DNA of 14,283 nt, from assembly GCA_002898855.1 (NCBI GenBank), contig BEIR01000010.1:1-14283 (forward strand), read 5' to 3'. The stretch comes from a bacterium HR41. GTDB taxonomy: Bacteria; Actinomycetota; Thermoleophilia; Solirubrobacterales; Thermoleophilaceae. A program made the translations under genes and the position numbers. Position 1 is the stretch's first letter. Each line of letters begins with the position of its first letter. The notes beneath the pieces are model-generated. The model saw only the letters and a program-made list of their open reading frames with translations. It was not told the DNA's origin and ran no database searches. Below, one piece after another: positions 1-6,643 of the stretch.

Positions 1-81
1 GTTACCGTCGCCAAGTCCGTGGCTGAAGCCGTCGAGGGCGCGCTTACGTACACTCGCCGTTTGTGCCAAGGCCGGTCGTAA
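1..81 (+). CDS. Possible 3' end of an upstream gene (partial)
   Basis: Frame 1 is open from the first base to a TAA at 79-81 and would encode a 26-residue tail beginning VTVAKSVAEAVEGALTYTRR. The stretch reads like ordinary high-GC coding sequence, with third positions mostly G or C. It would overlap the decarboxylase start at 63 by 19 bases. I do not recognise the family, and frame 2 is also open across most of the same bases, so this may simply be upstream non-coding sequence. Confidence 0.2.
   Translation, partial: VTVAKSVAEAVEGALTYTRRLCQGRS
49..62 (+). promoter_or_regulatory. Candidate -10 box for a near-leaderless decarboxylase mRNA
   Basis: TACACT at 49-54 matches the actinobacterial SigA -10 pattern TANNNT. 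It is followed by the 6-nt discriminator CGCCGT, which would place the transcript start at about 61, two bases before the GTG at 63. No Shine-Dalgarno sequence and no clear -35 hexamer is visible. The same TANNNT-CGCCGT arrangement precedes comEA. Confidence 0.4.
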
Positions 82-1589
82 GTACCGACACCGCTAGCGG
101 CGACACTGCGTCTGCGGCACCGTCGGCGCAAGAGCGCGCGCCCTATCTCGAGGCGCTCAGGGCGTATGCGGCGCGCAACCCGGGGCGTCTCAACGTGCCT
201 GGACACAAGGGGGGCTACGGCACCGATCCTGAGGCCGTCGGGGTGTTCGGTCGTAAGGCCTTCGAGCTCGACATTCCGCCGGGCATTCCTGGGATCGACG
301 CTGGCGAGCGGCCAAGCGCTCTCGATCGCGCCCAACGCTTGGCTGCTGAAGTGTGGGGGGCGAAGCGCACCTGGTTTCTGATCAACGGCGCCTCGCAGGG
401 CAACCACGCTGCGCTACTTGCACTGGCGCATCGCGGTCGCGAGGTGATCGTTCAGCGCAACGCCCACTCGAGCACGATCGACGCTCTCATCCTCTCCGGC
501 TTGCGACCGATCTTCGTCGAGCCCGAGATCGACGACGAGCTCCACATCGCCCACTGCGTGACTCCGGCGGCGCTCGAGCGCGCGCTTGACGCGGCGCCGC
601 GGGCCGCGGGCGTCGTGGTGGTCTCGCCGACCTACTACGGCGCCGTCGCGGACGTCGGCGAGCTCTGCCGCCGGGCCCATGCGCGAGGCGTGCCGGTCGT
701 CGTCGACGAGGCTTGGGGAGCGCACCTCGGGTTCCACGAGCAGCTGCCGCCCTCGGCGCTCGAGCTCGGCGCCGATCTTGTCGTGTCGAGCACCCACAAG
801 AGCGTCGGCAGCCTCACCCAGTCGGCGATGTTGCACTTGGGGCGCGAGTCGCTACTCGACGAGGATGTCGTCGATCGCTGCGTGACGACGGTCGAGTCGA
901 CAAGCCCGAACGCGCTGCTCGTCGGCTCGCTCGACGCTGCGCGGCGCTTCGTCGCGACGCGCGGGCGCGACGCGCTCGCCGCCACGCTCGCGACCGTCGA
1001 GCGGGCGCGCGCTGGCGTCGAGCGCTTGCCGGGTCTCAGCGTCGTGCGCTCGCTCGACGGTCGCGCGAGCGTCGCAGCGCTCGATCCGCTGCGATTGATG
1101 ATCGACGTGCGCGGCACCGGTGCGAGCGGGTTCACGATCTCGGCGCTGTTGCGCTCGCTCTGCGACGTGCACCTCGAGTTGTGCGCCGACACGATCGTCG
1201 TCGCCGCGTTCGGAGTGGGCGAACCAGAGGACTCCGCCGATCGCCTGGTGGCGGCACTGGCGCGGGCGGTCGCCGAGCTCGGGCGGGATCGCGACCGCGG
1301 CGGGCAAGGGTTCACGCCCCCGCCGCGCTGGAGCGACCTCGTGATGACGCCGCGCGAGGCGTTTTTCGCGCCTAGCGAGATCGTGCCTTTCGAACAGGCC
1401 GTGGGTCGCGTCGCCGCCGAGTCGCTCGCCGCCTACCCACCCGGAATCCCGAACGTGTTGCCGGGCGAGCGGATCGAACGCGCGGCGCTCGATTACGTCC
1501 GGGCCACGCTCGAGCGCGGCGGGGCAGTACGCGGCCCCGCCGATCGCAGTGTGCGCACGCTGCGGGTCGTGGCCGCCGACTGCGCGTAG
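63..1589 (+). CDS. Orn/Lys/Arg decarboxylase family protein (PLP fold type I)
   Basis: This is a pyridoxal-phosphate enzyme that probably decarboxylates arginine, lysine or ornithine to a polyamine precursor or diamine in the cytoplasm. The 508 residues follow the compact Bacillus SpeA/YaaO layout, without the N-terminal wing domain of the large inducible E. coli enzymes. Visible motifs are NVPGHKGG (44-51), FLINGASQGNHAAL (105-118, cofactor phosphate region), VDEAWGAH (214-221, with Asp215 expected to contact the PLP ring nitrogen) and STHKSVGSLTQSAMLH (243-258), where Lys246 should form the Schiff base. The C-terminal domain ends with YPPGIPNVLPGERI (458-471), typical of the family. The GTG start at 63 is the first in-frame start after a stop at 24-26; the first 25 residues look disordered, so translation could begin slightly later. 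Substrate cannot be decided from sequence alone. It may not share regulation with comEA, which has its own promoter candidate. Confidence 0.93.
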   Translation: MPRPVVSTDTASGDTASAAPSAQERAPYLEALRAYAARNPGRLNVPGHKGGYGTDPEAVGVFGRKAFELDIPPGIPGIDAGERPSALDRAQRLAAEVWGAKRTWFLINGASQGNHAALLALAHRGREVIVQRNAHSSTIDALILSGLRPIFVEPEIDDELHIAHCVTPAALERALDAAPRAAGVVVVSPTYYGAVADVGELCRRAHARGVPVVVDEAWGAHLGFHEQLPPSALELGADLVVSSTHKSVGSLTQSAMLHLGRESLLDEDVVDRCVTTVESTSPNALLVGSLDAARRFVATRGRDALAATLATVERARAGVERLPGLSVVRSLDGRASVAALDPLRLMIDVRGTGASGFTISALLRSLCDVHLELCADTIVVAAFGVGEPEDSADRLVAALARAVAELGRDRDRGGQGFTPPPRWSDLVMTPREAFFAPSEIVPFEQAVGRVAAESLAAYPPGIPNVLPGERIERAALDYVRATLERGGAVRGPADRSVRTLRVVAADCA

Positions 1590-1604
1590 GGCCGACTTCG
1601 CGCA

Positions 1605-1649
1605 ACGCCGTTTCGCGCGAGGCCGTTTCGCGCGACGCCGTTTCTCGCT
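1605..1649 (+). repeat. 15-bp tandem repeat, three copies
   Basis: Three head-to-tail units start at 1605 (ACGCCGTTTCGCGCG), 1620 (AGGCCGTTTCGCGCG) and 1635 (ACGCCGTTTCTCGCT). Units 1 and 2 differ at one position. A decayed fourth unit may lie just upstream at 1589-1604. The array fills the gap between the decarboxylase stop and the comEA promoter candidate. It is not part of a recognisable gene. Confidence 0.75.
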
Positions 1650-1680
1650 TTCGTGGTTAGCGCGTTGCGGACGCGACGCC

Positions 1681-1711
1681 GCCGTAACGCGCCGCGGCGT
1701 AGCGTCGCCGT
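1681..1711 (+). promoter_or_regulatory. comEA promoter candidate inside a dispersed hairpin element (copy A)
   Basis: TAGCGT at 1700-1705 is a TANNNT -10 box ending 6 nt before the GTG at 1712, as expected for a leaderless transcript. The box is framed by inverted arms CGGCG (1695-1699) and CGCCG (1706-1710). Upstream lies GCCGTAACGCGC (1683-1692 plus flanks), and the whole block recurs at 6121-6155. No -35 hexamer or Shine-Dalgarno sequence is evident. The palindrome around the -10 could be an operator, which is inference. Confidence 0.45.
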
Positions 1712-2467
1712 GTGGGTCCCGACCGCGCCACGTACGAGAGACACCCGCTCGACGCCGGCTCCTTCGGCGAGCGACCGTTCGCCTCGGGTGCGTTCGCCAC
1801 AGCCCCCTGCGACGCTGGTTCGCTCGACCGGGGCGAGCTCGACGTGCGCCGGTGGTTCGCCATCGCCGGCGCTCTCCTGCTCGCCGCGCTCGCCGTATAC
1901 GTGCTCTCGAGGAATGGTGAGCCAGGCGGGCGCGATCCGGCGCCGATCCGGGTCGCGAGCGATCGTCCCGAGGGACGCACCGTCTGGGTGCACGTCGTAG
2001 GCGCCGTCCGCCGCCCTGGCGTCTACAAGCTTGCCGCCGGTTCGATCGCGGCGCGCGCGCTCTCGCTCGCGGGCGGGCCGCTGCGCTCCGCCGATCTCGC
2101 GGCGGTCAATCTCGCCGCGCGCCTGGAGGACGGTCAGCAGCTGGTCGTCCCGCGCCGTGGTGCCGCAGGCGGGGCAGTTGCGGCAGGCGGCAGTGCGGGG
2201 CTAACGGGGAACGGCGGTGCGTCCGTCGGCACTGGGGGTGCTGCGGGCGGCACAGCGAGCGGGGCGGGGGGTGCGGCGGGCAAGCTCAGCCTGAGCAGCG
2301 CCACCGCTGAGCAGCTCGAGCAGCTGGACGGGATCGGTCCGACCCTGGCCCGGCGCATCGTCGCGGCCCGCGACCGCGGCGTCCTGCGCTCGCTCGACGA
2401 CCTGGCGCAGGTCGAGGGGATCGGCGACAAGCGGCTCGGGACGCTGCGCCGGCAACTGGCGCCCTGA
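1712..2467 (+). CDS. comEA: Competence protein ComEA (DNA receptor)
   Basis: ComEA binds double-stranded DNA outside the cytoplasmic membrane and hands it to the ComEC channel during transformation. The 251-residue protein has a hydrophilic N-terminus (1-45), one membrane segment (about 48-65), a SLBB domain (about 91-147, with VWVHVVGAVRRPGVYKL), a very Gly/Ala-rich linker (149-190) and a C-terminal helix-hairpin-helix DNA-binding domain (about 197-250) with the two hairpin turns DGIG and EGIG. This is the standard domain order. The GTG at 1712 is chosen because a TANNNT box lies 6 nt upstream. A GTG at 1844, just before the membrane segment, is the alternative and would give the shorter cytoplasmic tail more usual in the family. 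comEC follows 7 nt after the stop if it starts at 2475, implying one transcript. Whether this organism is naturally transformable cannot be judged here. Confidence 0.93.
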   Translation: MGPDRATYERHPLDAGSFGERPFASGAFATAPCDAGSLDRGELDVRRWFAIAGALLLAALAVYVLSRNGEPGGRDPAPIRVASDRPEGRTVWVHVVGAVRRPGVYKLAAGSIAARALSLAGGPLRSADLAAVNLAARLEDGQQLVVPRRGAAGGAVAAGGSAGLTGNGGASVGTGGAAGGTASGAGGAAGKLSLSSATAEQLEQLDGIGPTLARRIVAARDRGVLRSLDDLAQVEGIGDKRLGTLRRQLAP

Positions 2468-2474
2468 ATCCCGG

Positions 2475-5018
2475 TTGGTGCAGCTTCGTCGCGGTCGAGC
2501 TTCGGCGTCGCGTGACACGGCCGCAGTGTCGCGCGAGGCTCCTAGCGCGACGGTGGCCGGCGGCGCCCCAGTGCCGTTCGGAACGCTTGCGCTCGTCGCG
2601 GCTGCGGCAGGGTTAGCCGCCAGCGGTCTCGGTCTCGCGTTGCAGGCGGCCGTGGCAGCGACGCTGGTGGCGAGCCTCGCCATGCTCGCCGCATGCGTGC
2701 GTCCAGCGAGAGTCGGGGGGCTTGTGCTCGTCGCGGCCGCCGGCACGCTCGCCGCGCTGGTGGGCGTCGTACGCCTCGACACTCTCGAGGCGCCCGTGCG
2801 CGAGCTGGACGTTTACCGCGCGAGCGGCGGCGTCGGCGCGTGGCGGGGCCGGGTCGTTCTGCTTGAGCGGCCCCGTCCGAGCGGCCCCGGCCTGCGCGTG
2901 CGCGCTCGTATAGTCGCGGGGGTCGGCAGCGGCGGCGAGATCGTCGTGCGCACGCCGACGCACAGCGCACGCGACCTTCCTTTCGGCGCCGTCGTCGAGG
3001 TGCAAGGCCGTGTGCGCCGCACGGGCGGCCGCGGTGGCGAGCTGCCGGTAGGGACTGCAGCTGTGCTCTACGCGACGCGCTTCGTCGCGATCGGGCGCCG
3101 GGGCGGCATCGCGGGCACCTTGGATCGCGCCCGGCTGCGCGCGCTCCGCGAGCTCCAGCGGGCGCTGCCGGGCGACCGCGCCGAGCTTGCGGCCGGGTTG
3201 ATCCTCGGCCTCGACGAGCGCATCGACCCGCGCGTCCGCGACGATTTTCGCGCCACCGGGCTCGGCCACCTGCTCGCCGTGTCGGGGCAGAACGTCGCTT
3301 TGCTGGTGGCTCTGGTCTGGCCGCTGGCGGCCTTGATCTTTCCCCGCACGTGGCCGCGGCGTCTGCTCGCGGCTGCAGCGATCGTCGTCTACGTTCCCGT
3401 CGCCGGCGCGGGCTCCCCGCTTCAGCGCGCCGCCGTGATGGGCATCGCCGCGCTCGTTGCTCAAGCCGCGGCCCGACCCCGCGCGGGACTGCACGCGCTC
3501 GCGCTCGCCGCCTGCGTGACGCTGGCGCTCGACCCCCGCCAGATCCACTCGGCGAGCTGGCAGCTGTCGTTCGCGGCCGTAGCGGGCCTGCTCCTGCTTT
3601 GCCGCCCGCTAGAACGAACGCTCGAGCTGCGCGCAGGGCGTGCGCGCCCATCGGCGCTGGCACAGCGGATTGTCGCTGCGCTCGGCCGCGGTCTGCGCAG
3701 CGGCGTGGCGATGACCGTCGCTGCGACCGTCGCCACCGCTCCGGTGGCGTGCGCGACGTTCGGATCGTTGCCGCTAGCGACGCTCGCCGCCAACGTCGTC
3801 GCGCTCCCAGCGGTGGCGCCAGCGATGTGGGCAGCGACGGTCGTAGCGGCTGCGGGACAGCTGCGCGCTCTCGGGGCGCCCGGTGCGCTGCTCGCCGACG
3901 CCGTGGCGCTGGTAGCCGCACCACCGCTCGAGCTCGCGCTCGGTCATCTCGAGTGGACCGCCGCGACCCTCGCCGTCGTTCCCCAGCTCGCCATCGGCGA
4001 TACGCCACCGCCGGGCGCCGAAGCGGTTTCTCCGGCGACGGCTGTGGTGGCTGCTTTGTGCGCGCTCGCGTTAGCCGCTGTCGCGGTCGCCGCCGCTCGT
4101 GCGGCAGCCGCTGGCCGTCCGGTCGCGAGCAGGGTCCCACGGCACGGCGACCGCCACCCGGCGGTGCGACCGGTGGCGCTGTTCGCGCTCTTCGTTCTCC
4201 TCGCCTACACCGCCGCCACCGCTCTCTACCTGCGCGGTCCGCAGCCCGCGAAGCGACCGACGATCTCCTTCCTCGACGTCGGTCAGGGCGACGCCGTACT
4301 CGTGCAAGACGGCACCGGTGCGAGCGTTCTTTTCGACACCGGGCCACCCGAGGGGCGGGTAGCGCGCCGCGTGCGCGGCGAGGGCGTGAGCCGGCTCGAC
4401 GCGGTCGCCACCAGCCACGCCGCTCGCGACCACCACGGTGGTCTCGCCGAGGTGGTGCGCACCCTCCGCCCGCGGCTCATCCTCGACGGTGGCGACAGCA
4501 CCCGCGACCGCTCGTACCGAGCGGCGGTCGCTTTGGCGCGGCGCCGCGGCGCCGTGGTGGTCGCCGCTCGCGCAGGCCGCGAACTGCGCGTGGGCAAGAT
4601 CCACATTCGTGTGCTGTGGCCGCGCGCGCGGCCCGCCAGCGTGCCACCACCGTCCGACCCCAACGAGCGCGCGGTCGTGGCGCTCGTGCACGTCGGCCGA
4701 CTCGTGCTTTTGACCTCGGGTGACGCCGAGAGCGAGGCGCTACGTCTGCTGCCGATAGGGGACGTCGACGTCCTCAAGGTGCCGCACCACGGCAGCGGCG
4801 ATCCCGGCCTGCCCGCTGTGCTCGCGCGGGCGCGGCCAGAGGTCGCCGTCGTCCAGGTCGGCGCGCGCAATCCGTTCGGTCATCCCGTACCGAGCACCCT
4901 GGAGGCACTAGCGCGGAGTGGTGCCGCGGTCTTTCGCACCGACCGCGACGGCACCGTGCGTGTGACCGCTGACGCGGAGGGGCTGCACGTCGCAACCGAG
5001 CGCCGCCGCCACCGCTAG
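2475..5018 (+). CDS. comEC: Competence protein ComEC/Rec2 (DNA uptake channel)
   Basis: ComEC is the polytopic membrane channel that imports single-stranded DNA. The N-terminus has several hydrophobic segments (about 36-100) followed by a soluble DUF4131-like region (about 105-205). The competence domain (about 235-505) contains GLGHLLAVSGQNVAL (262-276) and the AGSPLQRAAVMG segment. A further membrane span precedes a C-terminal metallo-beta-lactamase-like domain (from about 596, TISFLDVGQGDAV), with TSGDAES, PHHGS (770-774) and FGHP. That domain is thought to degrade the non-transported strand. Its first metal motif reads H-A-A-R-D-H (648-653), so the usual Asp/His at the third position is Ala. 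At 847 residues it is slightly long. Starts at TTG 2475, GTG 2478, GTG 2553 and GTG 2571 are all in frame; the later ones would remove a hydrophilic N-terminus and leave the hairpin at 2508-2536 untranslated. Confidence 0.94.
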   Translation: MVQLRRGRASASRDTAAVSREAPSATVAGGAPVPFGTLALVAAAAGLAASGLGLALQAAVAATLVASLAMLAACVRPARVGGLVLVAAAGTLAALVGVVRLDTLEAPVRELDVYRASGGVGAWRGRVVLLERPRPSGPGLRVRARIVAGVGSGGEIVVRTPTHSARDLPFGAVVEVQGRVRRTGGRGGELPVGTAAVLYATRFVAIGRRGGIAGTLDRARLRALRELQRALPGDRAELAAGLILGLDERIDPRVRDDFRATGLGHLLAVSGQNVALLVALVWPLAALIFPRTWPRRLLAAAAIVVYVPVAGAGSPLQRAAVMGIAALVAQAAARPRAGLHALALAACVTLALDPRQIHSASWQLSFAAVAGLLLLCRPLERTLELRAGRARPSALAQRIVAALGRGLRSGVAMTVAATVATAPVACATFGSLPLATLAANVVALPAVAPAMWAATVVAAAGQLRALGAPGALLADAVALVAAPPLELALGHLEWTAATLAVVPQLAIGDTPPPGAEAVSPATAVVAALCALALAAVAVAAARAAAAGRPVASRVPRHGDRHPAVRPVALFALFVLLAYTAATALYLRGPQPAKRPTISFLDVGQGDAVLVQDGTGASVLFDTGPPEGRVARRVRGEGVSRLDAVATSHAARDHHGGLAEVVRTLRPRLILDGGDSTRDRSYRAAVALARRRGAVVVAARAGRELRVGKIHIRVLWPRARPASVPPPSDPNERAVVALVHVGRLVLLTSGDAESEALRLLPIGDVDVLKVPHHGSGDPGLPAVLARARPEVAVVQVGARNPFGHPVPSTLEALARSGAAVFRTDRDGTVRVTADAEGLHVATERRRHR
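2508..2536 (+). other. 11-bp hairpin at the comEA/comEC junction
   Basis: The arm 2508-2518 pairs with 2526-2536 over 11 positions, with one G-T wobble, around a 7-nt loop (2519-2525). No T-run follows, so it is not a classical terminator. It lies either in the first codons of comEC or, if comEC starts at GTG 2553 or 2571, in the leader between comEA and comEC. There it could reduce read-through or protect an mRNA end; function is inference. Confidence 0.45.
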
Positions 5019-5027
5019 CCTCGCGCC
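5016..5027 (+). promoter_or_regulatory. Candidate -10 box overlapping the comEC stop, upstream of holA
   Basis: TAGCCT at 5016-5021 includes the TAG stop codon of comEC and is followed by a 6-nt discriminator CGCGCC, ending immediately before the ATC codon at 5028. This is the same spacing seen before comEA. No Shine-Dalgarno sequence or -35 hexamer is visible. Translation coupled to comEC is the alternative. Confidence 0.35.
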
Positions 5028-5993
5028 ATCGCCGAGCTGAAGCCGGCATATCTCGTCTACGGCGACGACGAACCGCGCGTCGAGGCGTGGCGCCGGCGGC
5101 TGCACGAGCGTGCGCGGCGCGAGGGCGCGGAGCTCGAGACGCGCCAGGCGGCGGAGACGGACCTGCGCGCTCTGGCCGGCGAGCTCGCCTCGCCGACGCT
5201 GCTCGGCGGACGGCGCTACGTCGTCGTCGATCGCCTCGAGCAGTGCCGGGCTGCCGAGATCGAGCCGCTCGCCAGGGCTCTCGCCGCGCTTGCGCCGGAC
5301 ACCGTCGTGCTTATGCTGGCGCGCGCGCCGCGCGTGCCGAAAGCGCTCGAGCGCGCGGTTGCCGAAGCGGGCGGCGAAGTACGGCTCTACGAGGCGCCGA
5401 AACCGTGGCAGCTCCCAGCCTGGCTGCGCTCACGGGCGCGCGAGTTCGGACTGGCGCTCGCAGCTGACGCAGCCGAAGAGCTCGTAGCCCGCTGCGGTCC
5501 GAGCCGCATGCGTCTCGAGCGCGAACTGGAAAAGCTCGCTCTCGCCGCGGACGACGGTCGCGTCGACGCGACGCTGGTGCGCGCGCTCGCTCCCGACGAC
5601 AGCGAGGAGAGCGTTTGGTCGCTAGCCGACGCAATCGCGCTTGGGCGCGGCGAACGTGCCTCCTACCTGGCCGAGGATCTGCTGGCTCGCGGCGAGGAGC
5701 CGGCACGCATCCTGCCGGCGCTGGCGAGACGTGCCCGCGAGCTGCTCGCCGCCAGGCGATTGCTCGACCGTGGTCGGCCCGACCAGGACGTCGCACGCGC
5801 GCTCGCAGTCAGCGGCTGGCGCGCGAAACGTCTCCTGCAGGCTGCGCGGCGCTGCAAGACCGAGCAGCTAGAGCGCACTTTGGTGCGGCTCCACGCCCTC
5901 GAGCTCGAGACGAGAGGCGGCCGCCCCGCCCGCGCTCCCGACGCGCGCGGAGCGCTCGTGCGCGCCGTGCACGAGCTGACGGCCGCGAACTGA
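5028..5993 (+). CDS. holA: DNA polymerase III delta subunit HolA, probable ATC start
   Basis: The delta subunit opens the beta sliding clamp as part of the clamp loader during replication. The reading frame is continuous from the comEC stop to TGA 5991-5993. The protein begins (I/M)AELKPAYLVYGDDEPRVEA, the expected HolA N-terminus with the LKPAYL strand, and continues through an AAA+-like N-terminal half (with SPTLLGGRRYVVVDRL near 60-75) to the helical collar domain (about 210-321). Counting from 5028 the length is 321 residues, normal for the family. The oddity is the start: no in-frame ATG, GTG or TTG exists before 5307, which would delete 93 conserved residues. ATC at 5028 is favoured because it matches the usual MxxLKPAYL start and sits 6 nt after a TANNNT box. 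CTG at 5037 or a sequencing error (ATG read as ATC) are alternatives. It shares a reading frame with comEC, so stop-codon read-through would fuse the two. Confidence 0.9.
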   Translation: MAELKPAYLVYGDDEPRVEAWRRRLHERARREGAELETRQAAETDLRALAGELASPTLLGGRRYVVVDRLEQCRAAEIEPLARALAALAPDTVVLMLARAPRVPKALERAVAEAGGEVRLYEAPKPWQLPAWLRSRAREFGLALAADAAEELVARCGPSRMRLERELEKLALAADDGRVDATLVRALAPDDSEESVWSLADAIALGRGERASYLAEDLLARGEEPARILPALARRARELLAARRLLDRGRPDQDVARALAVSGWRAKRLLQAARRCKTEQLERTLVRLHALELETRGGRPARAPDARGALVRAVHELTAAN

Positions 5994-6037
5994 CGGCTCG
6001 AGCGAACCCGGCCACGACCCGCGGCCGCCGGGGCGGT

Positions 6038-6070
6038 AGGTGCTCGGACTCGGACCTGGCGTGCGCACCT
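6038..6070 (+). terminator. Weak hairpin downstream of holA
   Basis: AGGTGC (6038-6043) is perfectly complementary to GCACCT (6065-6070) across a 21-nt loop, with only three T's following (6070-6072). Its place about 45 nt after the holA stop, between convergent genes, suits termination. The stem is short and the T-run poor, so this is a weak candidate. Confidence 0.22.
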
Positions 6071-6120
6071 TTGCGAGGGACGCGCCGTGGCCGTGGCGCC
6101 CTGACGTGTGGTGCCCGGCT

Positions 6121-6155
6121 GCCGTAACGCGCTACGGCGTACGTTTGTCGCCGTG
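6121..6155 (+). repeat. Dispersed hairpin element, copy B
   Basis: GCCGTA (6121-6126) and TACGGC (6133-6138) form one stem, while ACGGCG (6134-6139) and CGCCGT (6149-6154) form an overlapping and mutually exclusive second stem. GCCGTAACGCGC, CGGCGTA and CGCCGTG are shared in order with copy A before comEA (1681-1714). Here too a TANNNT-like TACGTT (6140-6145) lies in the second loop and a GTG follows (6153). However, the element lies between convergent holA and rpsT, with no credible + strand gene after it. It may act as a transcription end structure for rpsT or be a copied promoter fragment. Confidence 0.5.
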
Positions 6156-6173
6156 GCGTCCTGGCTGCGCCGC

Positions 6174-6440
6174 TCAGTTGCCGAGGCGCGCGCGGATACG
6201 CGCGGCGCGCGACTTGCGGCGCGCACCGGCGTTGCGATGGAGAGCGCCGGTCTTGACGGCCTTGTCGATCTTCGACAGCAGCTGCCGATACTCGCTCTCG
6301 GCAGCGCCAGCGTCGCCGGCCGCGACCGCTTGCTCGAGACGGCGGAACCAGGTCCGCACCTGCGAGATGCGGAAGCGGTTCTCTCGGCGCTCGCGCTCCG
6401 AGCGCTGGATCCGCTTTTTTTGCGACGCGATGTTGGCCAT
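6174..6440 (-). CDS. rpsT: 30S ribosomal protein S20
   Basis: S20 binds 16S rRNA early in assembly of the small subunit. The minus-strand frame gives exactly 88 residues, beginning MANIASQKKR and rich in Arg and Lys, with SKIDKAVKTGALHRNAGARRKSR (57-79), the hallmark C-terminal helix of the family. Length and start match S20 proteins, and the ATG at 6438-6440 is the only sensible start. No strong Shine-Dalgarno sequence lies directly upstream. The gene is convergent with holA, a common actinobacterial arrangement next to comEA-comEC-holA, and divergent from murJ. A run of seven A's near the start encodes Gln-Lys-Lys and is a natural place for sequencing errors, but the frame is intact. Confidence 0.97.
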   Translation of the reverse strand: MANIASQKKRIQRSERERRENRFRISQVRTWFRRLEQAVAAGDAGAAESEYRQLLSKIDKAVKTGALHRNAGARRKSRAARIRARLGN

Positions 6441-6584
6441 GACTCTGGTGGAGCTAGTTCGCGCGCGCAGCCGGTGCGAAAGCCGACACCTCGCGACCGA
6501 GAACCCGACAGGACGCCAAGCCCGTGCGGCGCTCGATCGCGGCGGAGGAACCCCGGCGGGAGCCCGACCGCGCAGCGGGCGCGT

Positions 6585-6590
6585 AGTGTA
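6585..6590 (-). promoter_or_regulatory. Candidate rpsT -10 box on the minus strand
   Basis: Read on the minus strand this is TACACT, the same hexamer found at 49-54 and 11427-11432 on the + strand. It would start an rpsT transcript near 6578 and give a leader of about 138 nt, long enough for S20 feedback control. A -35 hexamer is not convincing; the 17-bp position holds GTCGCG. Confidence 0.35.
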
Positions 6591-6598
6591 GCGCGGCG

Positions 6599-6626
6599 CG
6601 AGCCCCCCGCGACCGGGCGGGGCTCG
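6599..6626. other. 8-bp perfect inverted repeat in the rpsT/murJ divergent region
   Basis: CGAGCCCC (6599-6606) pairs perfectly with GGGGCTCG (6619-6626) around a 12-nt spacer. It covers the expected -35 zone of the rpsT promoter candidate and ends 17 nt before the murJ GTG. It could be an operator or an mRNA hairpin limiting murJ translation; no T-run follows. The rest of the 6441-6643 gap shows no gene. Confidence 0.45.
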
Positions 6627-6643
6627 GCAGAAAAGCGATCGAA

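Noticed and set aside
2160..2285. Gly/Ala-rich stretch in ComEA as a possible separate repeat element
   Set aside because: It is in frame and forms the linker between the SLBB and helix-hairpin-helix domains, a common low-complexity feature of actinobacterial ComEA.
2542..4347. A 601-residue minus-strand frame across comEC, extremely Arg-rich
   Set aside because: Low-complexity Arg/Ala composition is typical of a shadow of GC-rich coding sequence; comEC motifs on the + strand explain the region.
5307..5993. A shortened holA beginning at GTG 5307
   Set aside because: It would lose the conserved N-terminal third; the upstream codons continue a typical HolA sequence without a stop.
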